Below, in pieces: positions 1-5,213 of a stretch of 5,948 bases of DNA (positions are counted from its first letter, which is position 1; the number at the start of each line of letters is the position of its first letter). Source of the DNA: Planctomycetota bacterium. GTDB lineage: Bacteria > Planctomycetota > UBA8108. The notes under the pieces were generated by a model. It worked only from the letters and a program-made list of their open reading frames with translations, ran no database searches and was not told the DNA's origin. Position numbers and translations under genes: made by a program. The DNA is taken from assembly GCA_016928605.1 (NCBI GenBank), contig JAFGKN010000840.1, positions 1-5,948 of the forward strand. The letters are read 5' to 3'.

Positions 1-295
1 CCTTCGCGCCGCCGGGCTCGTCGTCGTCCTCAAGCCTCTCCAGCGTCGGGCGGATGCCCGCGAACTTCGCCTGGTAGGCCTCGTCGCTCTTCTCGAGCGT
101 CGAGACGACGCCCGAGGCTCTCTCGAGGCGCTCGACCTTCCCGTGCACCTCGTCAAAAGCCGCGTTGAGTTCCTTCCACCGCTGCTCCTCGCTCTCGCCC
201 CACTTCGCCTGCGGGTCGTTCGCCTTGTCCGCGAGCGCGCGGATGTCCTTCGCCAGCGCGTCCCGCCGTTCCTTCAGACCTTTCAAGGATTCCAT
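1..295 (-). CDS. HK97-fold phage major capsid protein, N-terminal part (cut by window edge)
   Basis: Only the first 98 codons are present; the frame is open to the left edge. The start is ATG at 295-293, with GGAG at 306-303 and a 7-nt spacer. The peptide begins MESLKGLKERRDALAKDIRA and continues as a charged, heptad-like helix through about residue 70 (KWGESEEQRWKELN, HGKVERLER), then an acidic stretch (LERLEDDDE, about 85-93). This is the usual look of the N-terminal delta/scaffolding domain of HK97-type capsid proteins, which guides prohead assembly and is normally removed by a protease. The capsid fold itself is outside the window, so the call rests on this coiled-coil region. A different coiled-coil structural protein is the main alternative. 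No protease or portal gene lies directly upstream, where tailed phages usually have them; a MerR-like gene occupies that place. Confidence 0.62.
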   Translation of the reverse strand, partial: MESLKGLKERRDALAKDIRALADKANDPQAKWGESEEQRWKELNAAFDEVHGKVERLERASGVVSTLEKSDEAYQAKFAGIRPTLERLEDDDEPGGAK

Positions 296-413
296 GTTCG
301 TTCTCCGTGTCTGCACAGACTCCCCGTCTGCCTCTCCTCGCTGCCGTCCGCGTCGGGCTTGGCCGACTACTCCCGGTCTTGGCCGGAAGGGCCGCCGAGG
401 TCGGCGTGATTCT

Positions 414-929
414 TCAGTTCATCGAAAAGGTGGCGAGGTCCAACTCGCGCAGGACCTGCACCGCCCGCTGCGCTCCCGCGCGTATCCTCTCCAGGGCCGC
501 CTCGGCGTCCCGGAGGGCACCGGTCAAGCTGAACAGCGTCCACCCATCCAAGATGCGAATCGTCTTCATGAGGCTCGGAAGGTCGTGCGGGTCGAGGACC
601 AGACTCCGGCACACCCCCGCCGGGTCCACCGCGAGCAGGACGTGCCGGTCCCGTCGCGGCTCCGCCGCCATGAGCGCGCCCCGGACCAACATCCAGAGGT
701 CCTTGAGTTGCCGCCCCCGCGCTTCTCCCGCCGCCGCCATCGCCGCGCAGGCCGTCAGCGCCACCAGGGTCGGCCCGTCGATGCGCACACCCCCGCCCTC
801 GGAACCCCTTTCGAGAGGCAGGATTCCCCGCTTGTACCAGGTCCGGAGCCGCTCCGGCGCCTCCGGGCAAAGCCCGCGCGCGAGCGCGTTGAGCGGTATC
901 AGAATCGCGATTCCCGCTTCTCCGTCCAT
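414..929 (-). CDS. MerR-like helix-turn-helix DNA-binding protein
   Basis: A 171-residue protein starting at ATG 929-927, preceded by AGGAGC (940-935) with a 5-nt spacer. Residues about 10-55 (IPLNALARGLCPEAPERLRT, then WYKRGILP and GVRIDGPTLVALTAC) have the pattern of a MerR/AlpA-type winged helix-turn-helix: a helix-turn-helix, a W-x-K-x-G-I-L-P wing and a helix after it. The rest (about 70-171) is alpha-helical with no domain I recognise. It ends in a charged helix (DAEAALERIRAGAQRAVQVL) that could dimerise, as in MerR proteins. No cysteine cluster suggests metal sensing. It has its own promoter with an inverted repeat over the -35 box, and it lies 118 nt upstream of the capsid gene on the same strand. 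The likely role is a regulator of this phage-like cluster, perhaps autoregulatory. An excisionase-type factor is possible. The HTH call is by pattern only. Confidence 0.6.
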   Translation of the reverse strand: MDGEAGIAILIPLNALARGLCPEAPERLRTWYKRGILPLERGSEGGGVRIDGPTLVALTACAAMAAAGEARGRQLKDLWMLVRGALMAAEPRRDRHVLLAVDPAGVCRSLVLDPHDLPSLMKTIRILDGWTLFSLTGALRDAEAALERIRAGAQRAVQVLRELDLATFSMN

Positions 930-938
930 TTACTGCTC

Positions 939-1163
939 CTATCGCTGTGATTGGTCCATTCTATGCTTGGTTGACCCAGAGTCAAGGTCGGTTTTTTCCT
1001 GGAAAACCCGTGAACGCACGCACGCGACCGGACGCGCAACCCTTACCGGCGAGGTGCCGATGATTTCGCCCCCCCTCCCCCCTCGGACGTCGTTGCGGAC
1101 CGCGAGGAGGTAAGCGGAAATGGTGAGGGTCGCCGCTACATCCGCGATACCCCCCCCCTTCAT
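939..1163 (-). CDS. small coupled ORF, unknown function (doubtful)
   Basis: A 74-residue frame starting MKGGGIADVAATLTISAYLL. Two layout features favour it. Its ATG (1163-1161) overlaps the TGA of the ParB-like gene as ATGA, and its TAG stop (941-939) overlaps the first bases of the Shine-Dalgarno of the next gene. Against it, the second half (from about residue 40) has no protein-like pattern, it contains G homopolymers that give GGG-repeat codons, and the promoter of the downstream gene lies inside its last codons. The first 25 residues include a short hydrophobic stretch (IADVAATLTISAYLLAV) that is marginal for a membrane segment. I recognise no family. Confidence 0.3.
   Translation of the reverse strand: MKGGGIADVAATLTISAYLLAVRNDVRGGRGGEIIGTSPVRVARPVACVRSRVFQEKTDLDSGSTKHRMDQSQR
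958..985 (-). promoter_or_regulatory. sigma70-like promoter of the MerR-like gene, with operator-like inverted repeat
   Basis: Read on the minus strand, TTGACT (985-980) is followed by a 16-nt spacer and TAGAAT (963-958), each one mismatch from the -35 and -10 consensus. The expected start of transcription, near 951, leaves a short leader before the Shine-Dalgarno and ATG at 929. The -35 box is one arm of a perfect inverted repeat, TTGAC (971-975), CCAGA, GTCAA (981-985). A protein bound there would cover the -35 box. Control by the MerR-like product is inferred from proximity and not shown. Confidence 0.6.
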
Positions 1164-1711
1164 GTTTTGGAATTCTTGGGCTCACGGGCGGCTCCCTTCC
1201 CCGTGGACCCGCGCCGTTTCCTCGCCCTCGCGCGTCGAGGACCCGCCCGGACTCCAGGACCCCCTGCCGCCCCGCGCCGTGCAGGGGCTGCCGCAGGTCG
1301 CTTCTTCGAGAGACCGCGCTTCACCGCCTCCCGCCGCCGCGCCACCCCCAGCGCCGCCGCGACCGCCGCCTGCGTCCAACGCTTCGGGTCCTCTGCCCGT
1401 AGCGTAGCCGCCGTCTGCTTCATCCGTACGTGCAGCGCCCGCCGCTGGTCCGGCGACAGGTTCCGCCGCGCCACGTTCGCCCTGAACGCAAACGCTTCCT
1501 TCTCACCAGGTGACAGCCCTGAGACCACCCGCGTTGGCGCCTTCGGATCGATCCGCAGCCGGTTGTGGCCGTCGAGTACTACGCCATCCTCATCTACGAT
1601 TACCGAGTCCCGGATGCCGTTGGCCTCAATGTCCGCCTTCAGCGCCGCGAAAGCCTCGCTGCAGAGGGGGGGAAGAAGAGAAGAGAGATCCCGGGAAACG
1701 CTCGGTGTCAT
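1160..1711 (-). CDS. ParB/Srx-like N-terminal domain protein with basic tail
   Basis: A 183-residue protein starting at ATG 1711-1709 with a full AGGAGG (1721-1716) 4 nt upstream. Residues about 10-54 match the ParB/Sulfiredoxin-like N-terminal domain: LLPPLCSEAFAALKADIEAN, then VIVDEDGVVLDGHNRLRI, where DGHNR (47-51) is the GxHR-type nucleotide-binding motif. Next comes FRANVARRNLSPDQRRAL (about 76-93), as seen in phage and plasmid ParB-like proteins, then a candidate HTH, WTQAAVAAALGV (112-123). The C-terminus (about 125-183) is low-complexity, rich in Lys, Arg, Ala, Pro and Gly, and suited to non-specific DNA binding. The helix that normally follows GHNRLR (family pattern R-x-A-x-x-L-G-I) seems missing, so the domain is shorter than usual. 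No ParA partner is visible, so a phage or island DNA-binding or nuclease role is likelier than chromosome partitioning. Confidence 0.72.
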   Translation of the reverse strand: MTPSVSRDLSSLLPPLCSEAFAALKADIEANGIRDSVIVDEDGVVLDGHNRLRIDPKAPTRVVSGLSPGEKEAFAFRANVARRNLSPDQRRALHVRMKQTAATLRAEDPKRWTQAAVAAALGVARRREAVKRGLSKKRPAAAPARRGAAGGPGVRAGPRRARARKRRGSTGKGAAREPKNSKT

Positions 1712-1806
1712 ACATCCTCCTTCCGTTCCTCTGTCCAGCCCCTCGCCAGCTCCGACAGCGGCACCGCGCCCTCAACGGGCCTGCTGTACTGGTCCAGCGC
1801 CGCCAT
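1708..1806 (-). CDS. 32-codon leader-like ORF coupled to the ParB-like gene, or 3' remnant of a longer gene
   Basis: The frame encodes MAALDQYSRPVEGAVPLSEL followed by ARGWTEERKEDV. Its TGA (1710-1708) overlaps the ATG of the ParB-like gene as ATGA, the arrangement of translationally coupled genes. Composition and codon use look protein-like, but no proper ribosome site precedes the ATG: AGAGGG directly abuts it. The frame stays open upstream to 2037 with no ATG, GTG or TTG I could identify as a start, so this may be the tail of a gene whose 5' end is lost or degraded. I recognise no family. Confidence 0.33.
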   Translation of the reverse strand: MAALDQYSRPVEGAVPLSELARGWTEERKEDV

Positions 1807-2173
1807 CCCTCTTTTCTTGGCGCGCAGCTCCGCCGCCTCCGCCGCCCCTGCTATTACGTTGCGTGTCCCACGGCGCTGTCGACGCGTTCTCGTTGCACGT
1901 TCCGTGACAAGGATTGGGGACCGGGTCGCCCTCGGGTGCGCTCTTCGTTCCGCACGTCGACCGGATCGCCTTTCGTGATCTGATAGGTCGAGCGTCGCGT
2001 CGCCCGCCGCCAGCTTGGATTCGGCGATTGCCCCGGGTCAGCACGTCGGTCTACGATGGCCCCCTTTCGTTACCGACGTTTCCCCGGGAAAAAGCAGGAG
2101 CCTGCAGCTGGCACGCCGCAGGCTCTGCGCAGAAGGCGCCATCACGCTGTGACAAGCTACTGGCGCATGAATA
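1807..2173. other. junction region without a supported gene
   Basis: This stretch separates the minus-strand phage-like cluster from the plus-strand transposition genes. Every frame I read is either free of a start codon or has an Arg/Gly/Pro-rich product typical of a shadow frame. It contains the start-less minus-strand frame open from 2037, a TTTCCC-C-GGGAAA palindrome (2079-2091), a 7-bp hairpin (2099-2124), and the TGTGACAA/TTGTCGCA pair (2148-2181). The left boundary of the transposon probably falls here, but I cannot place it exactly. Confidence 0.5.
2099..2124 (-). terminator. hairpin followed by T tract on the minus strand (possible terminator)
   Basis: AGCCTGC (2099-2105) pairs perfectly with GCAGGCT (2118-2124) around a 12-nt loop. 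Read on the minus strand, the stem is followed after 5 nt by five T residues (2093-2089). The loop is long and the T tract offset, so this is a weak intrinsic terminator at best. If real, it would stop leftward transcription leaving the transposon side before it reaches the phage-like cluster. Confidence 0.25.
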
Positions 2174-2181
2174 TTGTCGCA
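2148..2181. repeat. TGTGACAA / TTGTCGCA imperfect inverted pair, possible transposon-end boxes
   Basis: TGTGACAA (2148-2155) and TTGTCGCA (2174-2181) are inverted copies with one mismatch, 18 nt apart. Ends of Mu/Tn7-type elements usually begin 5'-TGT and carry several short transposase-binding boxes. The same core GTGACAAG also occurs at 1904-1911. The pair sits directly at the proposed start of the first transposition gene, in a locally AT-richer patch. The other end of the element is not in the window, so terminal-repeat status cannot be tested here. Confidence 0.25.
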
Positions 2182-2935
2182 GAAGATCGTCGGCGGCGCA
2201 CGCGCATTCTTCGTCACGAGCCCCTACTCCCCGGGCCCGGACGGCGTCCTGGAGCCGGCGATCCCCGAGGTCTGCCCGTTTCGCTTGCGAGGGGATCCCC
2301 CGTGCGATGTACGCCGGCACTGGCATCGAGCACGAAAGACCGGTCCAACCTTCGATCTTTCCATCGTTCGGTGCCACACTCACGGGCACGCTTTCACGCT
2401 GTATCCACCGGGATTCGCGCCGTACCAGCGCACGCCCCTGGTGGCGCTTGCTCCGGACGGCAGCCAGCCGATTGCCGATCCGCCGTCTCGAGATCCGCTT
2501 GCCGCCTTCGAAGGCACGCTTTTCGATGCAGCTCTCGACGGCGAGCGGCGCCGGGCGTGGGCGCGGAGCTCGCAGGGCGGAGCGCCCGATCGGTGGTGGA
2601 GCACCCAGGGGCGCCATCTCCAGACCGCGGCGAAGCTCCTGGGTGTCGCGCCCGAGACCGACGCGCGGCTCCGTGAGCGCATCGCCGGGGCCCTCTCGGT
2701 CGATCACCTTTTTCTCCGAGATCGGGCTCGTACTGACGCTTCTGGCTATCACGCTCGCTCCAAGCTGGTCTGCGCGGTGCTTCGCCGCCTCTGGCGGGTG
2801 ACGCGGCTCGCCCTCCGGCTCCTCTACTGCGGTCGCCTGATCGGTCGTTGGGGCCTCCCTTGCATCTGGGATCCCGCGCGCCGGGACTTCGATCGCCTGC
2901 CGTTCCGACTGCCCCCGATCCGGGCGCCCGCCTGA
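2174..2935 (+). CDS. zinc-ribbon-like transposon-associated protein
   Basis: A 253-residue frame. The only start near the upstream in-frame stop (2168-2170) is TTG at 2174, with no clear Shine-Dalgarno, so the N-terminus is uncertain. Residues about 33-85 form a putative metal site: C34 and C44 (VCPF, PPCDV) pair with C67 and H70 (VRCHTH), followed by GHAFTLYPPGFAPYQR (71-86). This resembles zinc-ribbon proteins encoded beside transposases, as I recall them. The C-terminal half (about 145-215) is helical (GRHLQTAAKLLGVAPETDAR, LVCAVLRRLWRV) and could hold an HTH. The last 40 residues are Arg/Pro-rich and less convincing. It lies 95 nt upstream of the transposase on the same strand. A DNA-binding role in target choice or regulation, like zinc-ribbon TniQ/TnsD proteins, is an inference from context. 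Confidence 0.55.
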   Translation: MSQKIVGGARAFFVTSPYSPGPDGVLEPAIPEVCPFRLRGDPPCDVRRHWHRARKTGPTFDLSIVRCHTHGHAFTLYPPGFAPYQRTPLVALAPDGSQPIADPPSRDPLAAFEGTLFDAALDGERRRAWARSSQGGAPDRWWSTQGRHLQTAAKLLGVAPETDARLRERIAGALSVDHLFLRDRARTDASGYHARSKLVCAVLRRLWRVTRLALRLLYCGRLIGRWGLPCIWDPARRDFDRLPFRLPPIRAPA

Positions 2936-2959
2936 GGCTCCGAGGCCGCCGGCGTCCTC

Positions 2960-2979
2960 CACGACTTGGGGACGTCGTG
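2960..2979. promoter_or_regulatory. inverted repeat in the gap before the transposase, operator-like
   Basis: CACGAC (2960-2965) and GTCGTG (2974-2979) form a perfect 6-bp inverted repeat with an 8-nt spacer, in the 95-nt gap between the zinc-ribbon gene and the transposase. It is either a protein-binding site or a short RNA stem. I found no convincing -10/-35 pair beside it. In DNA this GC-rich, a repeat of this size can arise by chance. Confidence 0.25.
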
Positions 2980-3003
2980 CGCTCCTCGGGGATCCGTACG
3001 CTG

Positions 3004-3030
3004 GGTGGTGCCCCACAGGAGGCCACCACC
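3004..3030 (+). promoter_or_regulatory. hairpin holding the transposase Shine-Dalgarno in its loop
   Basis: GGTGGTG (3004-3010) pairs perfectly with CACCACC (3024-3030), enclosing a 13-nt loop that contains a consensus AGGAGG (3017-3022). The 3' arm ends at the base immediately before the transposase ATG (3031). In mRNA the stem would sit in the ribosome footprint while the loop shows the anti-SD target. This is a plausible brake, or protein-responsive switch, on transposase translation. Transposases are commonly limited at this step, but the effect here is inferred from base pairing only. The AGGAGG also fixes the start choice at 3031. Confidence 0.45.
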
Positions 3031-4407
3031 ATGCAGGAGTTCTCACGTCACGCCGCGTTTCGCTTCCAGGTCGTCTCTCAGGTCCTCAGCCGCACGCTCG
3101 CCGGGGAGACGCAGAGGGAGGCGGTGTTGAAAGTGGCCGGGCTCCAGCACTACTTCCCCGGCGATGCGCACCCGCGGCGCGTCTCCGAGCGGGCGATCTA
3201 CCGGTGGCTCGACGCGTACCGCCGCAGGGGATTCGAAGGGCTCGAGACCTCGGGCCGCCCGGTATCCGCCGGCCCGGGCAGCGTCCTGCCGCCAAAGTTC
3301 CGCGACTACCTCGTCACGGAGAAAGGCAAGGACGCCCGCGCTTCGCTGCCGGAGATCATCCGTCGCGCCGTCAAGCGCGGAATCCTTCGGCACGACGAGC
3401 CCGTGGACCGCACCACGGTCTACCGCACCGCGCAATGGCTCGGCCTCGAGGTCGCACGGCGTAAGAGGAAGCCCTCCGGCGGTGACGCCCGCCGATTCGC
3501 GTACGCCCACCGCATGGAGATGGTCCTCTGTGACGGCGTCCACTTCCGAGCCGGCGCCACTCGAGCGCGGCGGGTTGCGATGTTCTTCCTCGACGACGCG
3601 ACCCGCAACGGCCTCCACGTCGTGGTGGGCACCTCCGAGAACGCCGCCCTCTTCCAGCGCGGGGTCTTCGAGCTCGTCGGGAAGGTCGGCTACTTCTCGA
3701 TCATCTACCTCGACAGGGGTCCCGGCTTCATCGCCGAGGACACCGTCACCGTGATCCGCAACCTGCACTCCCTCCTGATCTACGGCGAGCGAGCCTATCC
3801 CGCGGGCCACGGAAAGATCGAAAGGTTCAACGAGTCTGCACGCGCCGCCGTGCTGCGCGGCCTCGACCGCCGTCCCGATGTCGATCCGGAATGCGGATCC
3901 CTCGAGCTCCGGCTCCGACACTACCTCGACAACCAGTACAACCACCTCCCCCACGAAGGCATCGGGAAGGAGGCCCCCTACGAGCGGTTCTCCCGCGATC
4001 CCAGGGAACTCCGCTTCCCCGAGAGCATCGAGGATCTCCGCAGACTGTTCGAGGTCTACCTCACCCGTCGCGTCTCGCCGGACAACATCGTTTCCATCGA
4101 TTCCGTCCCCTACGAGGTGCCCGGCGGCCACGACGGTGCCATCGTCACTTTGAGGCGGAAGCTCCTCGCCGGAGGCGGCATCCTCCTGCTTCACGAAGGC
4201 CGACTCGTCGAGCTCCACCCCGTCGACCTCGAGGCGAACGCCCGCGCCCGACGCGGACGGCCCGCCCAATCCACCGGGGAGGTCGAGCACCCGCTTCCGC
4301 CATCGGCGGCGGACCTCGGCTTCCAACGCGACTACGGCAGTGTCCTCGGTCCGGACGGCGGCTGTCCGGATCCCCAACCCCCTCCCAACCCACAGGAGCA
4401 GCCATGA
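3031..4407 (+). CDS. DDE transposase, Mu/Tn7 TnsB/Tn552 type (rve integrase core plus Mu C-terminal-like domain)
   Basis: A 458-residue protein from ATG 3031, preceded by AGGAGG with an 8-nt spacer. Residues about 10-65 form an HTH/winged region (AIYRWLDAYRRRGFEGLE, 55-72), and about 100-140 a second one (LPEII, TTVYRTAQWLGLE). The RNase-H-fold core spans about 160-275: D168 in VLCDGVHF, D228 in IIYLDRGPGF, and E264 in GHGKIERFN, giving DD-35-E. Residues about 340-400 (RRVSPDNIVSIDSVPYEVPG to LLLHEGRLVELHPVDL) match the beta-barrel of Mu-type transposases. The C-terminus (from about 420) is Pro-rich and holds LGFQRDYGSVLGPDGG, a candidate contact for the ATPase, as with the C-terminal tails of MuA and TnsB. 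The enzyme should cut and join element ends to target DNA. Its stop overlaps the next ATG by ATGA. All catalytic residues are intact. Confidence 0.92.
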   Translation: MQEFSRHAAFRFQVVSQVLSRTLAGETQREAVLKVAGLQHYFPGDAHPRRVSERAIYRWLDAYRRRGFEGLETSGRPVSAGPGSVLPPKFRDYLVTEKGKDARASLPEIIRRAVKRGILRHDEPVDRTTVYRTAQWLGLEVARRKRKPSGGDARRFAYAHRMEMVLCDGVHFRAGATRARRVAMFFLDDATRNGLHVVVGTSENAALFQRGVFELVGKVGYFSIIYLDRGPGFIAEDTVTVIRNLHSLLIYGERAYPAGHGKIERFNESARAAVLRGLDRRPDVDPECGSLELRLRHYLDNQYNHLPHEGIGKEAPYERFSRDPRELRFPESIEDLRRLFEVYLTRRVSPDNIVSIDSVPYEVPGGHDGAIVTLRRKLLAGGGILLLHEGRLVELHPVDLEANARARRGRPAQSTGEVEHPLPPSAADLGFQRDYGSVLGPDGGCPDPQPPPNPQEQP

Positions 4408-5213
4408 AAGACTGGCGCAGCCGATTCGGTTTCCACACCACCCCCTTCACCCGAGAGATCGCCGTCCGCGAGCGCTACAAGGCCGACTTCCTCGAGGAAG
4501 CGATCCTCGCCCTGGCCCGCGTCGCCACCGACCGCATGTCCGGTGCACTCATCGCGCCGGCTGGCGCCGGCAAGACCGCCGTCCTGCGCGCCCTCGTCGA
4601 GGAACACCTCCCCGAAGCGCGCTACCGCGTCCACTACGTCAAGGTCTCCGACCTCTCCAAACGCGACATGTGCCGCGAGATCGCCTTCGCCGCCGGGGTG
4701 CCGCCGGCCGGCGCCTACAACTACCTCATCCGAAACCTCCAGGACCGCTACCTCGCCTTCTCCGAAAGCGACGGCCTTCGACCCGTCCTCCTCATCGACG
4801 ATGCGCACGAGCTCCGCCCGGACGTCCTCGGCGTCCTGCGCGTCCTGACGAACTTCGAGATGGACAGCCGACTCGTCCTCAGCATCATCCTCTCCGGGCA
4901 GCCTCCCCTCCGCGACCTCCTCCGCCGAGGGGACCTGGAGGACGTCGCCAAGCGCCTCGTCCACTACGCCACGCTCCGGCTCCTCTCTCGCCCCGAGACC
5001 GAGGCCTACGTCGCGCACCGCTCGAGCGCCGCCGGCGCCATCACCGTCCCATTCGACGCCACCGCCATCGACGCGATCTTCGAGATCGGGCACGGGAACC
5101 TCCGCGCCACCGACACCCTCGCCATGAAGGCCCTCGAGGTCGCCCACCAGCAGAGCGCCGCCACGGTGGACCACAACCACGTCATCAACGCCAGGAAGGT
5201 GCTCTGGCCGTGA
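4404..5213 (+). CDS. AAA+ ATPase, ExeA/TniB/TnsC-like transposition partner
   Basis: A 269-residue protein from ATG 4404, with AGGAGC at 4394-4399 and a 4-nt overlap with the transposase stop. The N-terminus MKDWRSRFGFHTTPFTREI is typical of ExeA-family ATPases (short W-x-x-x-F-G-F..PF motif). Walker A is APAGAGKT (51-58, K57, T58), and Walker B is VLLIDDAHE (128-136, D132, D133). Sensor 1 fits ILSGQPPL (162-169). The C-terminal lid (about 190-269) includes HGNLRATDTLAMKALEVA, which resembles the RNALA-type helix seen in this family. By analogy with MuB, TnsC and TniB, it should bind DNA as an ATP-dependent oligomer, recruit and activate the transposase at chosen targets, and contribute to target immunity. 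It could in principle be an unrelated ExeA-like secretion ATPase, but coupling to a DDE transposase argues strongly against that. Confidence 0.9.
   Translation: MKDWRSRFGFHTTPFTREIAVRERYKADFLEEAILALARVATDRMSGALIAPAGAGKTAVLRALVEEHLPEARYRVHYVKVSDLSKRDMCREIAFAAGVPPAGAYNYLIRNLQDRYLAFSESDGLRPVLLIDDAHELRPDVLGVLRVLTNFEMDSRLVLSIILSGQPPLRDLLRRGDLEDVAKRLVHYATLRLLSRPETEAYVAHRSSAAGAITVPFDATAIDAIFEIGHGNLRATDTLAMKALEVAHQQSAATVDHNHVINARKVLWP

Noticed and set aside
165..1113. Overlapping plus-strand frames (165-950, 307-1113) and the minus frame at 367-870
   Set aside because: They overlap the MerR-like gene in other frames and have Arg-rich, low-complexity products.
1120..1407. Plus-strand frame preceded by GAGGAGG
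   Set aside because: Despite a good ribosome site, the product is mostly Pro/Ala/Ser and it runs antisense through the ParB-like gene, which is better supported.
1772..2044. 90-codon minus-strand frame in the junction
   Set aside because: Gly/Arg-rich product with a poly-Gly run and no ribosome site; conflicts with the more protein-like neighbouring frame that leads into 1708.
2051..3046. 331-codon minus-strand frame, and plus-strand frames 1914-2801 and 2056-2676
   Set aside because: Products are Arg/Pro/Ser/Gly-rich without motifs; the frame at 2174-2935 has the recognisable Cys/His pattern and explains the region better.
3043..4377. 444-codon minus-strand open frame antisense to the transposase
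   Set aside because: It lies fully opposite a clear DDE transposase with intact catalytic residues. The product is Val/Glu/Gly/Asp-rich, as expected from the antisense frame of a GC-rich gene.
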